This document shows, in pieces, positions 23,011 through 34,344 of a stretch of DNA of 64,000 bases. The notes beneath the pieces are model-generated. The model worked only from the letters and a program-made list of their open reading frames with translations, was not told where the DNA came from and did no database searches. The stretch is from the NCBI GenBank assembly GCA_037576215.1, contig JBANDB010000006.1, positions 5,394,001 to 5,458,000 on the forward strand, written 5' to 3'. The position numbers were made by a program, and so were the translations under genes. Position 1 is the stretch's first letter. The number at the start of each line of letters is the position of its first letter. Origin of the DNA: Armillaria gallica. Lineage: Eukaryota; Basidiomycota; Agaricomycetes; Agaricales; Physalacriaceae.

Positions 23011-23555
23011 AGTGCCCTCTCGCACTGTTATTGCTGCGTCTGCTACAGTACCCCTCAAGGTGACCTGGGTCCCTAGGCGAATTCAGACATTCTTCATCGA
23101 CAGTCTCCAGTTCGTAGTTCTCCTTCTATTCGTACTATTCCCCCACTAACCATCTCATACAATAGTTGTGTGACCGAGTTTACCACTGGTCAGGCGACGC
23201 GGATGAGAATGCAAGTACAGACGTATCAAGGAATTGCGGTTCGAGATCGACTGTTCACCAAACCTTTGACGACGGTGCCATGATAAATCGAATAATTGTA
23301 GGTCAGTATACCTTTATGGCTTAGTCTGGCAGTGCATTTTAATACAACTGTTCTCAACAACTCTACTGCTGCTACGCGCGCGCTAGACGAACGAGACATC
23401 TAATTGAGAATCTGAGAATATGATTGCATAAAGGCAGGCCAACATTCATCTATTAACTTGTCACAATGCTAGACTCAATGAATCCGAGGCATCCTATGAT
23501 CAATCTTCAACTTATGAGAGATGGCTGGAATAGACTTGACCACTGACCTCTCTGA
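23011..23555. other. Intergenic, dispersed repeat
   Basis: About 23140-23280 is a copy of the repeat also at 18430-18620. The part from about 23390 resembles 33780-33930 downstream of the intact crystallin-like gene. No gene. Confidence 0.45.
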
Positions 23556-23961
23556 TTAGGCGCCCTGAGAACAGAAGATCGACGAGAGCTTGTCATTATT
23601 TCCGGCCAACCAGTTCCGTTCATAGTCTCCATTGTTGAACATTTGGCCATGACAATCCTGGTTGGCAAAATAATAACATTTGCCGCAGGATCCAGAGTTT
23701 ATCTGACGGTACCTGTAACCAACATTGAGGATGTAATGGAACATCGAGCGAAAAGGACACTTACGAGCTCACAGCATCGTTGTAGAATCCATTCCAACCG
23801 GCACTAGCGCCAGTGTTGAGGCACTCGCCCGTAGGGACGTTGTAATTCCAAGTGCAGGAATTGAAGTACGCTTCATCTCAAAGCATGATATCGATGGCTG
23901 AGACAACAGGTGCCAGGACGGCGAGAGCGAGAGCGGCGAATTTGAAGGTAAGCTTTGCCAT
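23556..23961 (-). pseudogene. Secreted cysteine-rich (beta/gamma-crystallin-like) protein, dead copy
   Basis: Two exons (23961-23765 and 23712-23556) match the intact gene at 33936-34344. The signal peptide, the NDAVSS and NDKLSS motifs and the splice sites are kept. Codon 28 is TGA (23880-23878) where the intact copy has the first Cys of the mature protein. Only a 27-residue signal-peptide stub could be made without readthrough. It seems a recent loss, since the rest of the frame is open. Confidence 0.85.
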
Positions 23962-26060
23962 TGCGTGTGTAGATGGACACTGGGGCGATAGGGCGATACG
24001 AAGATTTGCATGGTATTTATACCAGAAATTCAGAGGCTTGAGAAACATAAAGAAATAGCTTAGACGACGTGCAGAATGGTAAGAGTAATAGGATGTACTC
24101 GGGATTGGGTAAGAGCGGATATCGAAGTCAGGAGCCCTTGGTTCCGGTGAATGTACCACCTAGAGGTGTTAGGCGAGATAACAATCCCGATTCCAGATTT
24201 CCCGGAAAGTGCGGCTAACATATTTGGAATGCGTCGAAGGCGTAGTGTGTTATCCAGACAAGTGTTTATCCCTTTTGCTTCCGCTGTACAGTAAGAAGGA
24301 ATCAGAATTGTCAAACCAACCAATGAACAACCTACACACCGATCGGCAAAACTTCGCAACAAATACTCGGAAGTTTAAGTTTTCATAAAAATAGCATCCC
24401 GCCCTTCAGTATCAGATTGAAAATCCCAGCTTGTTTCGATAGTTTCGCAGACATTAGGCGCGGAAATGGGTTACTACGGTCAGCTCACATCGTTAGAGGA
24501 AATCCAGTCGTATGCCCAGAGTTATACCGCTACAGACGAGTGCAGTATCCAAATTTGCACCAGATTGCCCCCGCCGCATCACGGCGTTCTACTTGTAAGT
24601 ATATAGGACCCTGGTAAATGCTTCCGGGTGTTTGCATCGACACATATAATTGGGTCAGTGGCAAAACATCTGAATGGGACAGATGCTGAAGACCGGAGCC
24701 AGCACGTCAGTTCCGATTTCATCGTAGATGCGGGGGAGTGTACTGCGTCATCGTTGTCAGCGTCCAGGTGACTTCTCTCAGTTTGTATTGAAACAAACAC
24801 TCCAAGTTCGTACGACGTAGCAACATCCTTTGCTTAGGACCAAGATATTCCCAGTCCTCACAAGCAGGAGATTCATCTTTAGAGGGGGCACAGAGTTCTT
24901 TCGCGGTCCAGGTTTATTACAACATTGGAAAGGTACAGTAGCATGTCTAAGGATTTTCAAGAAAGCGCAGGGAATACAGAAAGATGTTGTAAAACGAATG
25001 CGGTCAGGCAATAAACATCGACGATATTGCTGGGACCTACTTATGGTCGAGCTAACAAAATAGAAAACAAGGAGAAACAGAAAGAGAATTACAAGCCAGA
25101 GTGTCTTGAATGAGAGCATGCGCAAGACCATCAAATTAGTCGGCCTTACAAGAAAAGTCGTCGAGTCGAGGCACGGTGAGGAGCATAATCGCGAATAAAA
25201 GACCAGTCATTCTTCGAGGACACGTATCCGGTCGTATTTGAAACAAAATAAATATACCGGGCACAGACGAAGCATCTGCGGCGCATACTAGAGTTTTCAT
25301 CAAACATTTCGCGCACTGTTACCTTTGGATTCTCGAGATCTGCCGCCTGTTTACGGAGGAAATTTTCCTTCTGCTGAGAATCCTTGGCCATCCTATCACT
25401 GAGACGTACAGATAATCAAGCCAAGTCGGTTGCCCAAACCACAGCAGAAACAGAAATTTTAAGATCTCAAGCCAAAAAAAGAGGATGAGACTGGAGAAAG
25501 CAAAAGATCATGACGGTCAGCCTAGTTCAACCAAGGTTGGCGGGCCAGGGGGATACAGCGAGGAGTATAATTACCGATGAGAGACAAGTTCTTGTTCGTG
25601 AGCAGGAGCCTGTATGCAGCTGAAGGTAGATGGTCATAGTTCAAGCCATGTTTCAGACTCCAACGTTGCCTGCCGTCCTTTGCCGAGCTGGCCAACGGCT
25701 GGGCGGTGGATCCGGCCGTTCCTTATCGGGACCCCATGCCGATACCACCACTGTCATCATGCTCCCTTGCTAACGGAATCCAGCCCACGGAGAAACGCGA
25801 CGATGGATTGATAGGAAACGACGATGAAGGTGAGCTGCGAGAGAATTACACTTCACACACTTATTCAGCTCGACGTTATCCAGTTTCCATGTCAACGTGG
25901 CCGAGCCAACTCTTTTCGCCAGGCCAAATGACTGCGGAAGGATCTTTCTTCGCACGAGAATAGGTGGTATGGGAGAATATGGACAAGGCCGGTCTCTGGG
26001 AATGTCAAATTAGCGAATACTGCCGATAGCTGAGTAAGGCCCGAGGCGTAGCAGCTGCTG
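23962..26060. other. Intergenic, partly duplicated
   Basis: About 24000-24760 parallels 34345-34990. Minus-strand ORFs at 24778-25134 (one hydrophobic segment near the N-terminus) and 25146-25391 have no recognised domain and no intact paralog. About 25490-25620 resembles 45480-45600. GAAGGTGAGCTGCGA lies at 25826-25840. No supported gene. Confidence 0.45.
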
Positions 26061-26070
26061 TAATAAAAGG
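26061..26070 (+). promoter_or_regulatory. TATA-like box of SDR-4
   Basis: TAATAAAAGG about 40 bp before the ATG, at the position conserved across the SDR family. Confidence 0.6.
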
Positions 26071-26105
26071 AACCTTGTCAAGAGACTATTCAGCATCCCT
26101 CGAAA

Positions 26106-27221
26106 ATGGCAGATCTCAACATGGCTACGGTGATGTCGTTATCGGGGCGAGTAGCGTTGGTGACAGGCGGAGGGACGGGAATGTATGTTTCCCAACTTTC
26201 ATTTGCAACTCGTGGTTGACTCATCGACAGAGGATTCTACATTGCTAAAACTTTTGCTGCAAACGGAGCAAAAGTATACATCACTGGCCGAAGGTTGGAT
26301 GTCCTAGAGAAAGCTGCTGCGTCAATCACAGGCGTCCCAGGGACCCTTATTCCGTCCGTTATTGTCCTTCTTGCACGCGGATCCATTGCTTACACAGACA
26401 CAGGCTCCAGATGGACGTGACAGACGAAGAAAATGTCAAGGCGGGCGCCAAGCACATCGATTCGACCGACGGCAAGCTCGATGTCCTCGTTAACAAGTTC
26501 GTCTATCGTCACTTCAATTCTTATACACCGTGTACCAATAGTTTTACAGTGCTGGAATAGCCGGCTCCCTTCGTGACCCAGACTTCAATGCAAAACAAGC
26601 CGCGGCATCAGATCCTCTCGAACCCGAGACAGCACAAAACTGGGCTGATATCTTCGCGCTCAACACGATCGCCCCATTCTTCGTTGTCCGTGCATTCCAA
26701 TTCCTCCTCATCAAAGGAGCGCATTCCCGTCCTCAAGGCACCTCGAGCGTCATCAACATCAGCAGCGTTTCGGCCAAATTCAGCACCCCAGGACCCGGAA
26801 CGTGTGTATGTGCTGCTATTCATTCCCTCTAGGATTGAACTCACTTGACTCGATCAGATGGCGTACAGTTTGACGAAAGCAGCCTTGGACAAGCTCACCC
26901 TTGTTCTCGGCATGAGTTTTGCTGGGCGTGGTATCCCGATTCGGGTGAATGCCCTACAGCCTGGCGTGTTTGCGTCGCAAATGATCGGCCCTGAGATTTT
27001 GGAGATAATCAAGACGAAGGCAGCACCTGGGTTCGCTGCGCCGATACCCGCGAGGCGACATGGAACGTGAGCTGTGCTCGATATCTGAGTGAAATTAATT
27101 ATTGATTCAAGGATGTAGTGAGGCAGAGATTGGGACGGCGGCCACCTATTTGGCGGTGTCAGATTATACGAACGGAGCGCTCTTGAGCATTGAGGGTGGA
27201 GTATCGCTGGTAAACCCTTGA
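26106..27221 (+). CDS. SDR-4: short-chain dehydrogenase/reductase, intact
   Basis: Exons 26106-26182, 26231-26353, 26404-26496, 26550-26805, 26858-27066 and 27119-27221 give 286 residues with no break, and the same exon lengths as SDR-2. TGGGTGIG, NNAG, ISS and YSLTK are all present. It belongs to a second subgroup with SDR-6, -7 and -11, marked by FNIAKTF-like, PGPGTC-MAY and EIGTAATYLAVS sequences. It should be a soluble NAD(P)-dependent oxidoreductase; the substrate is unknown. No intact P450 follows directly: SDR-5 and an F-box gene do. Confidence 0.93.
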
Positions 27222-27641
27222 ATGTTTGATGATTTAGACGCAATACGTCCAGAACCTGAGGGATGCACTACAGGGTACTTGTGCCATAGACATGTCTTCG
27301 TAGGATCGTGCAGACTTGTCCGGGCGATCAAGCCAGCTCACTCTGTCCTAGTAGTTGCGTCATGTGCTTGTTTTTGAACCTCTTTGAAGATGTCGCAGCA
27401 AAAAAGATATGGAGTTGTACCCTCGTAATTTGATGGATTTCATCATCCAAGGACTTTCGGCCCCGTGCTGGTACCCTTCGAGTCGCAGAGATTGGAGCGG
27501 GCAGGAAATGTTCAAAGGATCATGCTACGTATCGATGACAACGCTCTATAACTATTCTTTCATTGGGCACAGTTACTGGCGAAGCCTAACAGCACCGCTG
27601 ATTAGTCTCTCTCCACGGGATTTGTTTCTGACACACCTACA
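27222..27641. other. Intergenic
   Basis: 3' flank of SDR-4; no gene or clear repeat seen. Confidence 0.4.
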
Positions 27642-28020
27642 GAATCTAGATGGACGTCACAGCATCAAGGCCGGAACCAAGGGCACTAAAGGAATTGACG
27701 ACAAGCTCGATATCCTCTTCAACAAGTTCGTCCATGATACCTTCGTCCATATGTTAAAGTCCTCGTAGTGCTAGATTTACTGCCTTGCGACCAGACTTCA
27801 TCACGAAGAAATACGCAGCAGAGGATCCTTTCCGACTGGAAATGCCACAAAACTCAGGCCGGGCAGATATCTTCGCTGAACACGATCCTAAACCTGTTCT
27901 CCGTCGTACGTGCTTTCCATAGCCTCCTCGTCAAAGGAGCAGAGTCTCACCCCCACCGCACCCCAGGAGTAATCAATGCTCGTAGCGTGTCGGTAAATTT
28001 CGACATCACAGGGAACACTG
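27642..28020 (+). pseudogene. SDR-5: decayed exons 3-4
   Basis: ATGGACGTCACAG, then GACAAGCTCGATATCCTC and TTCGTCGTACGTGC-like blocks align with SDR exons 3 and 4. The NNAG region, frame and spacing are broken by several indels. Exons 1-2 and 5-6 are absent. Confidence 0.78.
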
Positions 28021-28469
28021 CTACTACACCTGCCTGGAACTGAACTTGCGATCCTCACCCCTTCTCTCCGTCAGCATGCAGCGAAATCGTGGTATCTTCG
28101 GTAATCGAACATCGACCAGGATCTATCGGAGATCCTTTGATAACATTTACGACTCCGAGCTACATGTAGTTTGTCTTGGCGAATGCGTTAATGAAGGGAA
28201 GCATGGATGGTACGATATTATACAAAAGTGCGTATTCACATTGCCCTTGGATTTGAATGCTTTAAACCAATAAAGTAACATCACAGCAAAGGAAGGAGTT
28301 GCCGTAGTCGTCGACGTTACTTCTGCCTCTGCGCTCTCGCTGCTCTGCAGAAACGCGTCCGTCACTTGCATATGATTCTACTCCTGGTTCTTTTCGCTTT
28401 CGACCTTCTATCTTGTTTTTAGAAGTCTGCGAATGGCAAAATTGAACGACGCACATGAATATTCCTGCC
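28021..28469. other. Intergenic
   Basis: A 75-codon ORF at 28046-28273 has no recognised motif. No supported gene. Confidence 0.35.
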
Positions 28470-30122
28470 TCATTCTTCTCTGTGGGTGACAATAAGTCCC
28501 CCAGCAAGCCATGCCGACCATCTCTCTGAAAGCTCCTTGTCATCGAACTCCACGGGTTCTGGCCCGAGCTCCACCTCCTCCAACAGTGCGCAGTGTTTAC
28601 CATCCGATGAATCGACATCCTTTCTCCTCCGGGACTCGATAACGCCTACAAGGCAGCCCAAATCCCCAGCTGAAATACGACCGTGTGATATACTCAAACA
28701 ACGGAGACGTGGAGCTATAGTGTCTTGTCCCGAAATGTATACCAGGCTATTGAGCCATCGACCAGATAGTCTCGTCACTGAGTCGGCCAAAATGGATAAC
28801 CCATTTAGTTTGGGAGTTCTATGTAAAAATTTGACGACTTCATCGCTTAGCTGAGTGCACGCTTCGGAAGTCGCTTCCTGTGATAGATGAATGAGACAAA
28901 TGCAAAGTGTTTCAATGGGGCATGAATCTGGGTTGGTAACAACTGGTAAGGAGATTGGGTCAGGTGAATCCGGTTTGACAAAGCTTATCGCTAGGTGTCG
29001 AAGAGATGGGAGGATGAGGTGAGAATACATATTGGTGACGGATAAAGCACTGGAGACAGGCCACTGGAATAGATGAAGGAAGGTCACGCCGTGTAAAGAA
29101 ATTGGCTCTGCAGCCTCGTCGATTGGAGCCCAGCAAAAGAGGGTGAGCTTCTGTACGTGCGGAAGCCTTTCAAGGGATCTGTATGTATGTATATTGGGAC
29201 CTCCAGATATAAAAGTTGTCACTTCTGAGGATGGAACGTAAAAGGGTGTGAGCGTCGTGCTTCTCGAGGTTCCAACGACCCTCAAGCTCGGAGCAAGCTG
29301 GAAGGCGTCAATATGGAAAACATCGATTTCGCTTCCAACGCCACCTATGTAAAGAGTATCTAGGCGATTTAGATAACCTTTACACACAGAAAAGTGTCTG
29401 AATGAGGCGAGGGGAAGGAAGACAGAGAGTCTCTTCCAATACGGAGCGGTTGGGAGGAGAATTTGAAGGATCGGACAGACGCCTGGAACGCTCTTCTTGC
29501 CATAAAGACGAATGGAGAGATCGTTACCATTGGATCGGAACAATGATAGGCCAAGTCTAAACACACGATTCTTGGCCAGCTCTTCATCTTCAGGTCTGTT
29601 GTCTAGATCAATTTCGACGAATGACCATAACTCCCCAGTGTGAATAGCGACAGTTCTCCATTGTTGACAGACACAGGAAACTGTCCATGGCGAGTGATTT
29701 GGTTGAACAGATTCGATGTCTATTTCGGGCTCTAAAACGACAAGTTCCCCCCGATTGAACGCCTGGTCTGCCGACTTGGTACAAGTCCGAAAGATCGAAT
29801 GTAGCACATCGTCCGGCAGTCTGCGCATAGGGTGTAAAACAGACTTAGCATCAGAGATGTTCGACGCAGCCTGGTCCCTTTCCGAAACCAAAAAATCCAA
29901 CAACTGGCGTGTCGCGGCAATTTTCTCGTCAAATTCGTCCAGAGTTTGAGGGCCTCTGGCAGCAATTTCGAGAAAACCCTGCATCTCAAACTCCAATGGT
30001 GGTTTATTGGAAGGAAGAAGCTCCTCGATCCTGGAGGATCTCTTGGGCTGCAAGAATTCGGGTATGAATGAAGAGAAGTAGGGATGGAATTGTGATTTAT
30101 CCGTTCGTGTTGGAGATGCCAT
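28470..30122 (-). CDS. F-box protein (copy 2), intact
   Basis: A single exon of 550 residues from MASPTRTDKS. Residues about 55-95 are heptad-like and charged (probable coiled coil). The F-box spans about 96-165 (LHPMRRLPDDVLHSIF, then SPWTVSCVCQQWRTVAI, ending GELWSF). The rest is a leucine-rich tail typical of Agaricomycete F-box proteins that bind substrates for SCF ubiquitin ligases. The frame extends upstream to an ATG at 30266, but the start at 30122 is shared by all four copies. This is the only unbroken copy here. Its place inside amplified SDR/P450 DNA suggests it was carried along; a link to cluster function is speculative. Confidence 0.9.
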   Translation of the reverse strand: MASPTRTDKSQFHPYFSSFIPEFLQPKRSSRIEELLPSNKPPLEFEMQGFLEIAARGPQTLDEFDEKIAATRQLLDFLVSERDQAASNISDAKSVLHPMRRLPDDVLHSIFRTCTKSADQAFNRGELVVLEPEIDIESVQPNHSPWTVSCVCQQWRTVAIHTGELWSFVEIDLDNRPEDEELAKNRVFRLGLSLFRSNGNDLSIRLYGKKSVPGVCPILQILLPTAPYWKRLSVFLPLASFRHFSVCKGYLNRLDTLYIGGVGSEIDVFHIDAFQLAPSLRVVGTSRSTTLTPFYVPSSEVTTFISGGPNIHTYRSLERLPHVQKLTLFCWAPIDEAAEPISLHGVTFLHLFQWPVSSALSVTNMYSHLILPSLRHLAISFVKPDSPDPISLPVVTNPDSCPIETLCICLIHLSQEATSEACTQLSDEVVKFLHRTPKLNGLSILADSVTRLSGRWLNSLVYISGQDTIAPRLRCLSISHGRISAGDLGCLVGVIESRRRKDVDSSDGKHCALLEEVELGPEPVEFDDKELSERWSAWLAGGLIVTHREE

Positions 30123-31055
30123 CCTGATCAAGAGTAAGAAAGTGCTTTTCTCAAACAAAGAAGTAATCGACGACCTCTGAACAGGGTAATACAAGGAAGT
30201 AGGTATTAGATTCGACTTGATATAACTCGCAAGGTCGGCGGTGAAATCGAAGTTAGGGCCGGCCATCTGTGCTTGTGACCACGTGTCGGCCGCAATAAAC
30301 TGGACGTGAGAACTTCATAACACCCACGAATGATAGTTTCCATACAAACATAGAGGAGAGTTGAATCGACAATTTAGGCCTCAGGCTCAAGTCTCGAGCC
30401 ATTTGTTGACGTTCGAAGCTACGAGTGCTCAGTGCATTCCCACATTTAAATTACCTACTATGATCTCATTTATAAGGGCAGCCCCGTCAATCAAGCTCAC
30501 GTCTCGAGTGCATAGCAGATCTGATCATAATACGGAAGGTGAGGACGAATAAGCCAAACACAACACAGGTGTCAATTTGCCAGAGCATCTAGACTTTAAA
30601 CACAATCGGTGAAGAGAGACGTCGAATCACACGGTATACCGATGACCAGAAGACATCTGCGTAAAATTCATCTTGACGTTCGTAGCAATTCGTGCTCCAG
30701 TTAGACTAGCTCGGAGCCTTGAAACCATATGGTGTCCTTGAAGTGCACTATCGGTCGGAATGTATGCAATTGATTTCACAATGAAATTATAGTGGAGTGT
30801 GCAGTACAATGCAAATATAGGATTCTTTTACAAAATACGGTCATTGGGGACGCCAAAGATACACTGTGAAATGGGCTTGGTGAGACCATGAGCATCCGCC
30901 TTACTTGGATGAGACGTACCAAGAGTTGAACAAGAAGAGAATTCGAAATGGACCGTAGAAAACACGATCAGGGATTATGTGACAGAAAGGCGGGCGAGAC
31001 ATGAGACAAAAGCGAGCGAAGCTGGAGACAGAGGAGGCGTGGTGAAAGCATGAAG
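30123..31055. other. Intergenic
   Basis: The upstream region of the F-box gene resembles 7563-7860 upstream of copy 1. From about 30450 no gene or repeat is recognised. Confidence 0.4.
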
Positions 31056-31382
31056 TCAAGGGAGGCCTGCGAGCAGCGAACGATATCTTTCTTCGTGCCG
31101 GAGACACATCTTATAAGCGTCTGAAGTACCATGAATGGAGGAAACTTGTAAGAGGAATATAAGTGACATACCAGAGTCTTCGCCCGACTCTTTCCGCACC
31201 ATCGCCTTTATTTTCTCGAGGTTAGCCAACACCGCTTGGAGAGGCCATTTGTCATGAAGCCAGAAGTCCTGCTCGTTGCATTCGGCCATTGCGGGCTGTT
31301 GCTCGACGGTGAGCTCTGTCGTCTTGAGGTCTAGTTGAGCGTCTGCTTGCTCGATGAGCTCTTCTGATTCGATGTTTGCCAT
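31056..31382 (-). CDS. Small two-exon gene, unknown function
   Basis: ATG at 31382 (MANIESEELIEQ), stop at 31056-31058. A 51-nt intron (GTATGT...TTCAG) splits EDS/DAYK. Spliced, it gives about 91 acidic residues; because the intron is 17 codons with no stop, unspliced RNA would also be translated in frame. No domain is recognised and no signal peptide seen. The same junction, EDS then DAY, occurs in a relic at 62771-63138, which confirms the intron and shows this is a family. Upstream DNA (a GGGTTTNAAATAT-like block) recurs near 47410 and 54595. Confidence 0.5.
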   Translation of the reverse strand: MANIESEELIEQADAQLDLKTTELTVEQQPAMAECNEQDFWLHDKWPLQAVLANLEKIKAMVRKESGEDSGMSLIFLLQVSSIHGTSDAYKMCLRHEERYRSLLAGLP

Positions 31383-32430
31383 TGCTTTAAGGATGAGAAG
31401 AAAGAAACAAGCGTCCCAGTAGAAGTACTGTTGATGGTGATGGTGGTGGTTGCAGTCAGAGTTATATTTCAAACCCCGCCAAGTTAGCCTGCTGAAATTG
31501 CCAATGCAGCGGGAATCTTGCCTACTGCCATCGTAGTCTCCAGCGCAAGGCGACGACAGCTTTCTGCGGTATAGTAGTCGTTGGAATATCCATGCTCTCC
31601 ATTCGCTCCCCGACGAGCCTGCACTCCCTTCCAAATATGTGATCAAAACGGCTGCTCGCGTCTTCGTGATCCCTTCAAGCAGTTTCTTCCCTCTCAGCGA
31701 ACAGTTAATGGCGCAGTGGATACGAACGACAAAGCATAGGCATGAGCCTGCGGTATCCAGCATATTGAGAGACGCGACCTCCAGTGCCCATAAAGCAAGT
31801 AATTATCACACAGAAGAGCGAACACCTGGACTAAGCTAGTCTCGCCTAGTACTATCTCTCTGCAGGACATCTTGGCGACGAGGGCAGGAGGACAAACTCG
31901 TCGACCATCAAAACTACGGTCCCCATCGATATACGGCCATTCTTATCTCTCAGCCAACAATGATGCATCTATTGATTGGCACTTTCAGCCAAATCTCGCG
32001 AACAGCAATGCTCACGTTGGTGGAATTACAGCACACAGATCCTCAGTGCCGCCTGTCTCAGCCTGGGTGGATTGATAGGCAACTACGATGGAGGTAACTG
32101 CAAGAGACTAGTACTTTGCTTAAAGTTACTCAACGAAACGGCTTCCAAGTTTCTATTCGAAGACGACCGAGCTACCTGTCGCCTCGACTCCGACCGCGTG
32201 CTCTGCTACGTCGGATTGTGTCAAACTACGTGAGAGTGAATGGGGCTCGGATCATAATCACCGTTCATACTAATTACTCGTCGCGGTAATTGTATAACTT
32301 CAAGCGACTCCATCTTGATTGCATCGAAGGCGCTTCTACGATTGTGGCCGGTTCCGAATATTCCAACGATTATGGTCCTCATAATCATTCCCGAAATCGG
32401 CTACTCTCACTACCGCTGAATAACACTGCT
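31383..32430. other. Upstream region between the small gene and SDR-6
   Basis: ORFs here are short and unsupported. About 32065-32110 is a weak match to the region before SDR-4 (GGATTGATAGG, then a degraded form of the GAAGGTGAGTTGCGA element). Confidence 0.4.
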
Positions 32431-32440
32431 GTATTAAAAG
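32431..32440 (+). promoter_or_regulatory. TATA-like box of SDR-6
   Basis: GTATTAAAAG about 46 bp before the ATG, in the conserved SDR promoter position. Confidence 0.55.
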
Positions 32441-32485
32441 GGACCTTGTCAAGAGCTCGTTCTGAACGTTCAGCATTCCCCCAAA

Positions 32486-33593
32486 ATGGCAGATCTCAAC
32501 ATGGCTGCAGTGATGTCGCTATCAAGGCGAGTAGCTTTGGTTACAGGCGGAAGGACAGGGATGTATGTTCCCCAACTTTCATTTGCGACTTATAGTTGAC
32601 TCGTTGACAGAGGATTGAACATTGCTAAAACTTTTGCTGCAAACGGGGCAAAAGTATACATCACTGGCCGAAGGATGGATGTCCTGGAGAAAGCTGTTGC
32701 GTCAGTTACAGGTGTCCCAGGGTCCATTCTTCCGTCAGTGATTGTTCCTTCCACATAACCATTGCTTATGCATGCACAGACTTCAGATGGACGTGAGCGA
32801 CGAAGAAGATGTCAAGGCCGGTGCCAAGCACATTGAGAATATCGACGGCAAGCTCGATATCCTCGTCAACAAGTTCGTCTGTTCCTAATTCAACTCTCCT
32901 TCACCGTGTGCCAATATTTTTACAGTGCTGGAATCGCCGGCTCCCTTCGTGACCCAGATTTCTTCGCAAAACAGGCCGCGGCATCAGATCCTCTCGAATC
33001 CGAGACGGTCCAGAACTGGGCCGACATCTTCGCACTCAACACGATCACCCCATTCTTCGTCGTCCGTACGTTCCAATCCCTCCTCATCGAAGGAGCGCAT
33101 TCCCGCCCCCAAAGCACCTCAAGCATCATCAGCATCAGCAGTGTTTCGGCAACATACAACACCCAAGGGCCCGGAACGTGTGTATGTGCCCTCAGCTGTT
33201 CCCTCTAGGATCGAGCTAACTTGACTCGATCAGATGGCATACAGCGTGACGAAAGCAGCCTTGGACAAGCTCACGCTCGTGCTCGGGATGAGTTTTGCTG
33301 AGAGGGGTATCCCGATTCGGGTGAATTCCCTCCAGCCTGGTTTCTTTGCGTCGCAGATGGTCGGTCCTCAGGTTTTGGAGGCGATGAAGACGAAGATACC
33401 TGGGTTTGCAGCGCCTGTACCCGTGAGGCGACATGGAACGTGAGTTACGTTTGGTATCTGCATGGCATTGATTATTGATCGAGGTTGTAGTGAGGCGGAA
33501 ATTGGGACGGCGGCCATCTTTTTGGCAGTTTCGGATTATACGAACGGAGCGTTCTTGAGCATTGAGGGTGGAATATCGCTGGTAAACCCTTGA
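32486..33593 (+). CDS. SDR-6: short-chain dehydrogenase/reductase, intact
   Basis: Exons 32486-32562, 32611-32733, 32780-32872, 32926-33181, 33234-33439 and 33491-33593 give 285 residues. It has TGGRTGIG (Arg in a variable position), NNAG, ISS and YSVTK, so all catalytic residues are in place. It is one residue shorter than SDR-4 at KTKIPGF. It belongs to the subgroup of SDR-4, -7 and -11. The substrate is unknown. The intact crystallin-like gene is convergent on its 3' side. Confidence 0.92.
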
Positions 33594-33935
33594 ATGAATG
33601 TTTGATAATTCAGCGCAATACGCCCATATGCAATACAGACGAAGAGAAATTTAAAGCAAATATAACGTGCCAGTGGCTCGCCCTGGACTCAGCAGCAATA
33701 TCCCGTTCATGTTCAGGTCCGCCCACGGTACCCTTCGTCTTATCTCTGCGCACGCTAGTCTCATCCTTACTTGGTTAAGTCACATAATTAAAGATGTAAT
33801 TGTATAAAGATTCAACATTTATCTATTATCCTATCATAGATGCTAGACGGTTGACCCGATGGATCCGTAGCATCCTATAATAAAATTTCAACATCTCAAA
33901 GATGACAGGAATAGACTTGATACTAACCTCTGTAT
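33594..33935. other. Intergenic
   Basis: The spacer is shared in part with 23390-23555. No gene. Confidence 0.4.
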
Positions 33936-34344
33936 TCAGGCGCCCTGAGAGCAGAAGATCGATGAGAGTTTGTCATTATTTCCGGCCAGCCAGTTCTGTT
34001 CATAGTCTCCGTTGTTGAACATTTGGCCATGACAATCTTCATTGGCAAAATAGTAGCATTTGCCGCAGGACTCAGAGTTCATCTGGCGGTATCTGTAAAC
34101 AGCATTGAGGATGTAATGGAACATCGAGCGAAAAGGACACTTACGAGCTCACAGCATCGTTATGGAATCCATTCCAACCGGCACTAGCACCAGTGTTAAG
34201 GCACTCGCCCGTAGGGACATTGTAGTTCCAAGTGCAGGAATTGAAGTACGCTTCATCGCAAAGCATAATGTCAATAGCTGAGGCAACAGGTATTACCAGG
34301 ACGGCGAGAGCGAGAGCGGCGAATTTGAAGGTAAGTTTTGCCAT
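33936..34344 (-). CDS. Secreted cysteine-rich protein, probable beta/gamma-crystallin fold
   Basis: Two exons (34344-34145 and 34092-33936), 118 residues. A signal peptide (about 1-23, cut after VASA) precedes a mature chain of about 95 residues with seven Cys (29, 37, 48, 76, 79, 87, 114). Two copies of the calcium-clamp pattern of beta/gamma-crystallins, (N/D)(N/D)xx(S/T)S, are present: NDAVSS (62-67) and NDKLSS (106-111), 44 residues apart as expected for two Greek-key motifs of one domain. Aromatic and Gly residues (CTWNYN...G, CYYFANEDCHG) precede each. I infer a secreted, calcium-binding, disulfide-bonded protein. Role unknown; small secreted proteins of fungi include structural, antimicrobial and effector types. 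A dead copy lies at 23556-23961. Confidence 0.75.

Noticed and set aside
23878..23880. TGA at a Cys position as a selenocysteine codon
   Set aside because: Agaricomycetes are not known to have selenocysteine machinery, and the paralog has a plain Cys codon; a nonsense mutation is simpler.
24778..25134. Minus-strand 118-codon ORF with a hydrophobic segment as a membrane protein gene
   Set aside because: No homologous partner kept in frame elsewhere in the window, no domain, no clear promoter or intron evidence.
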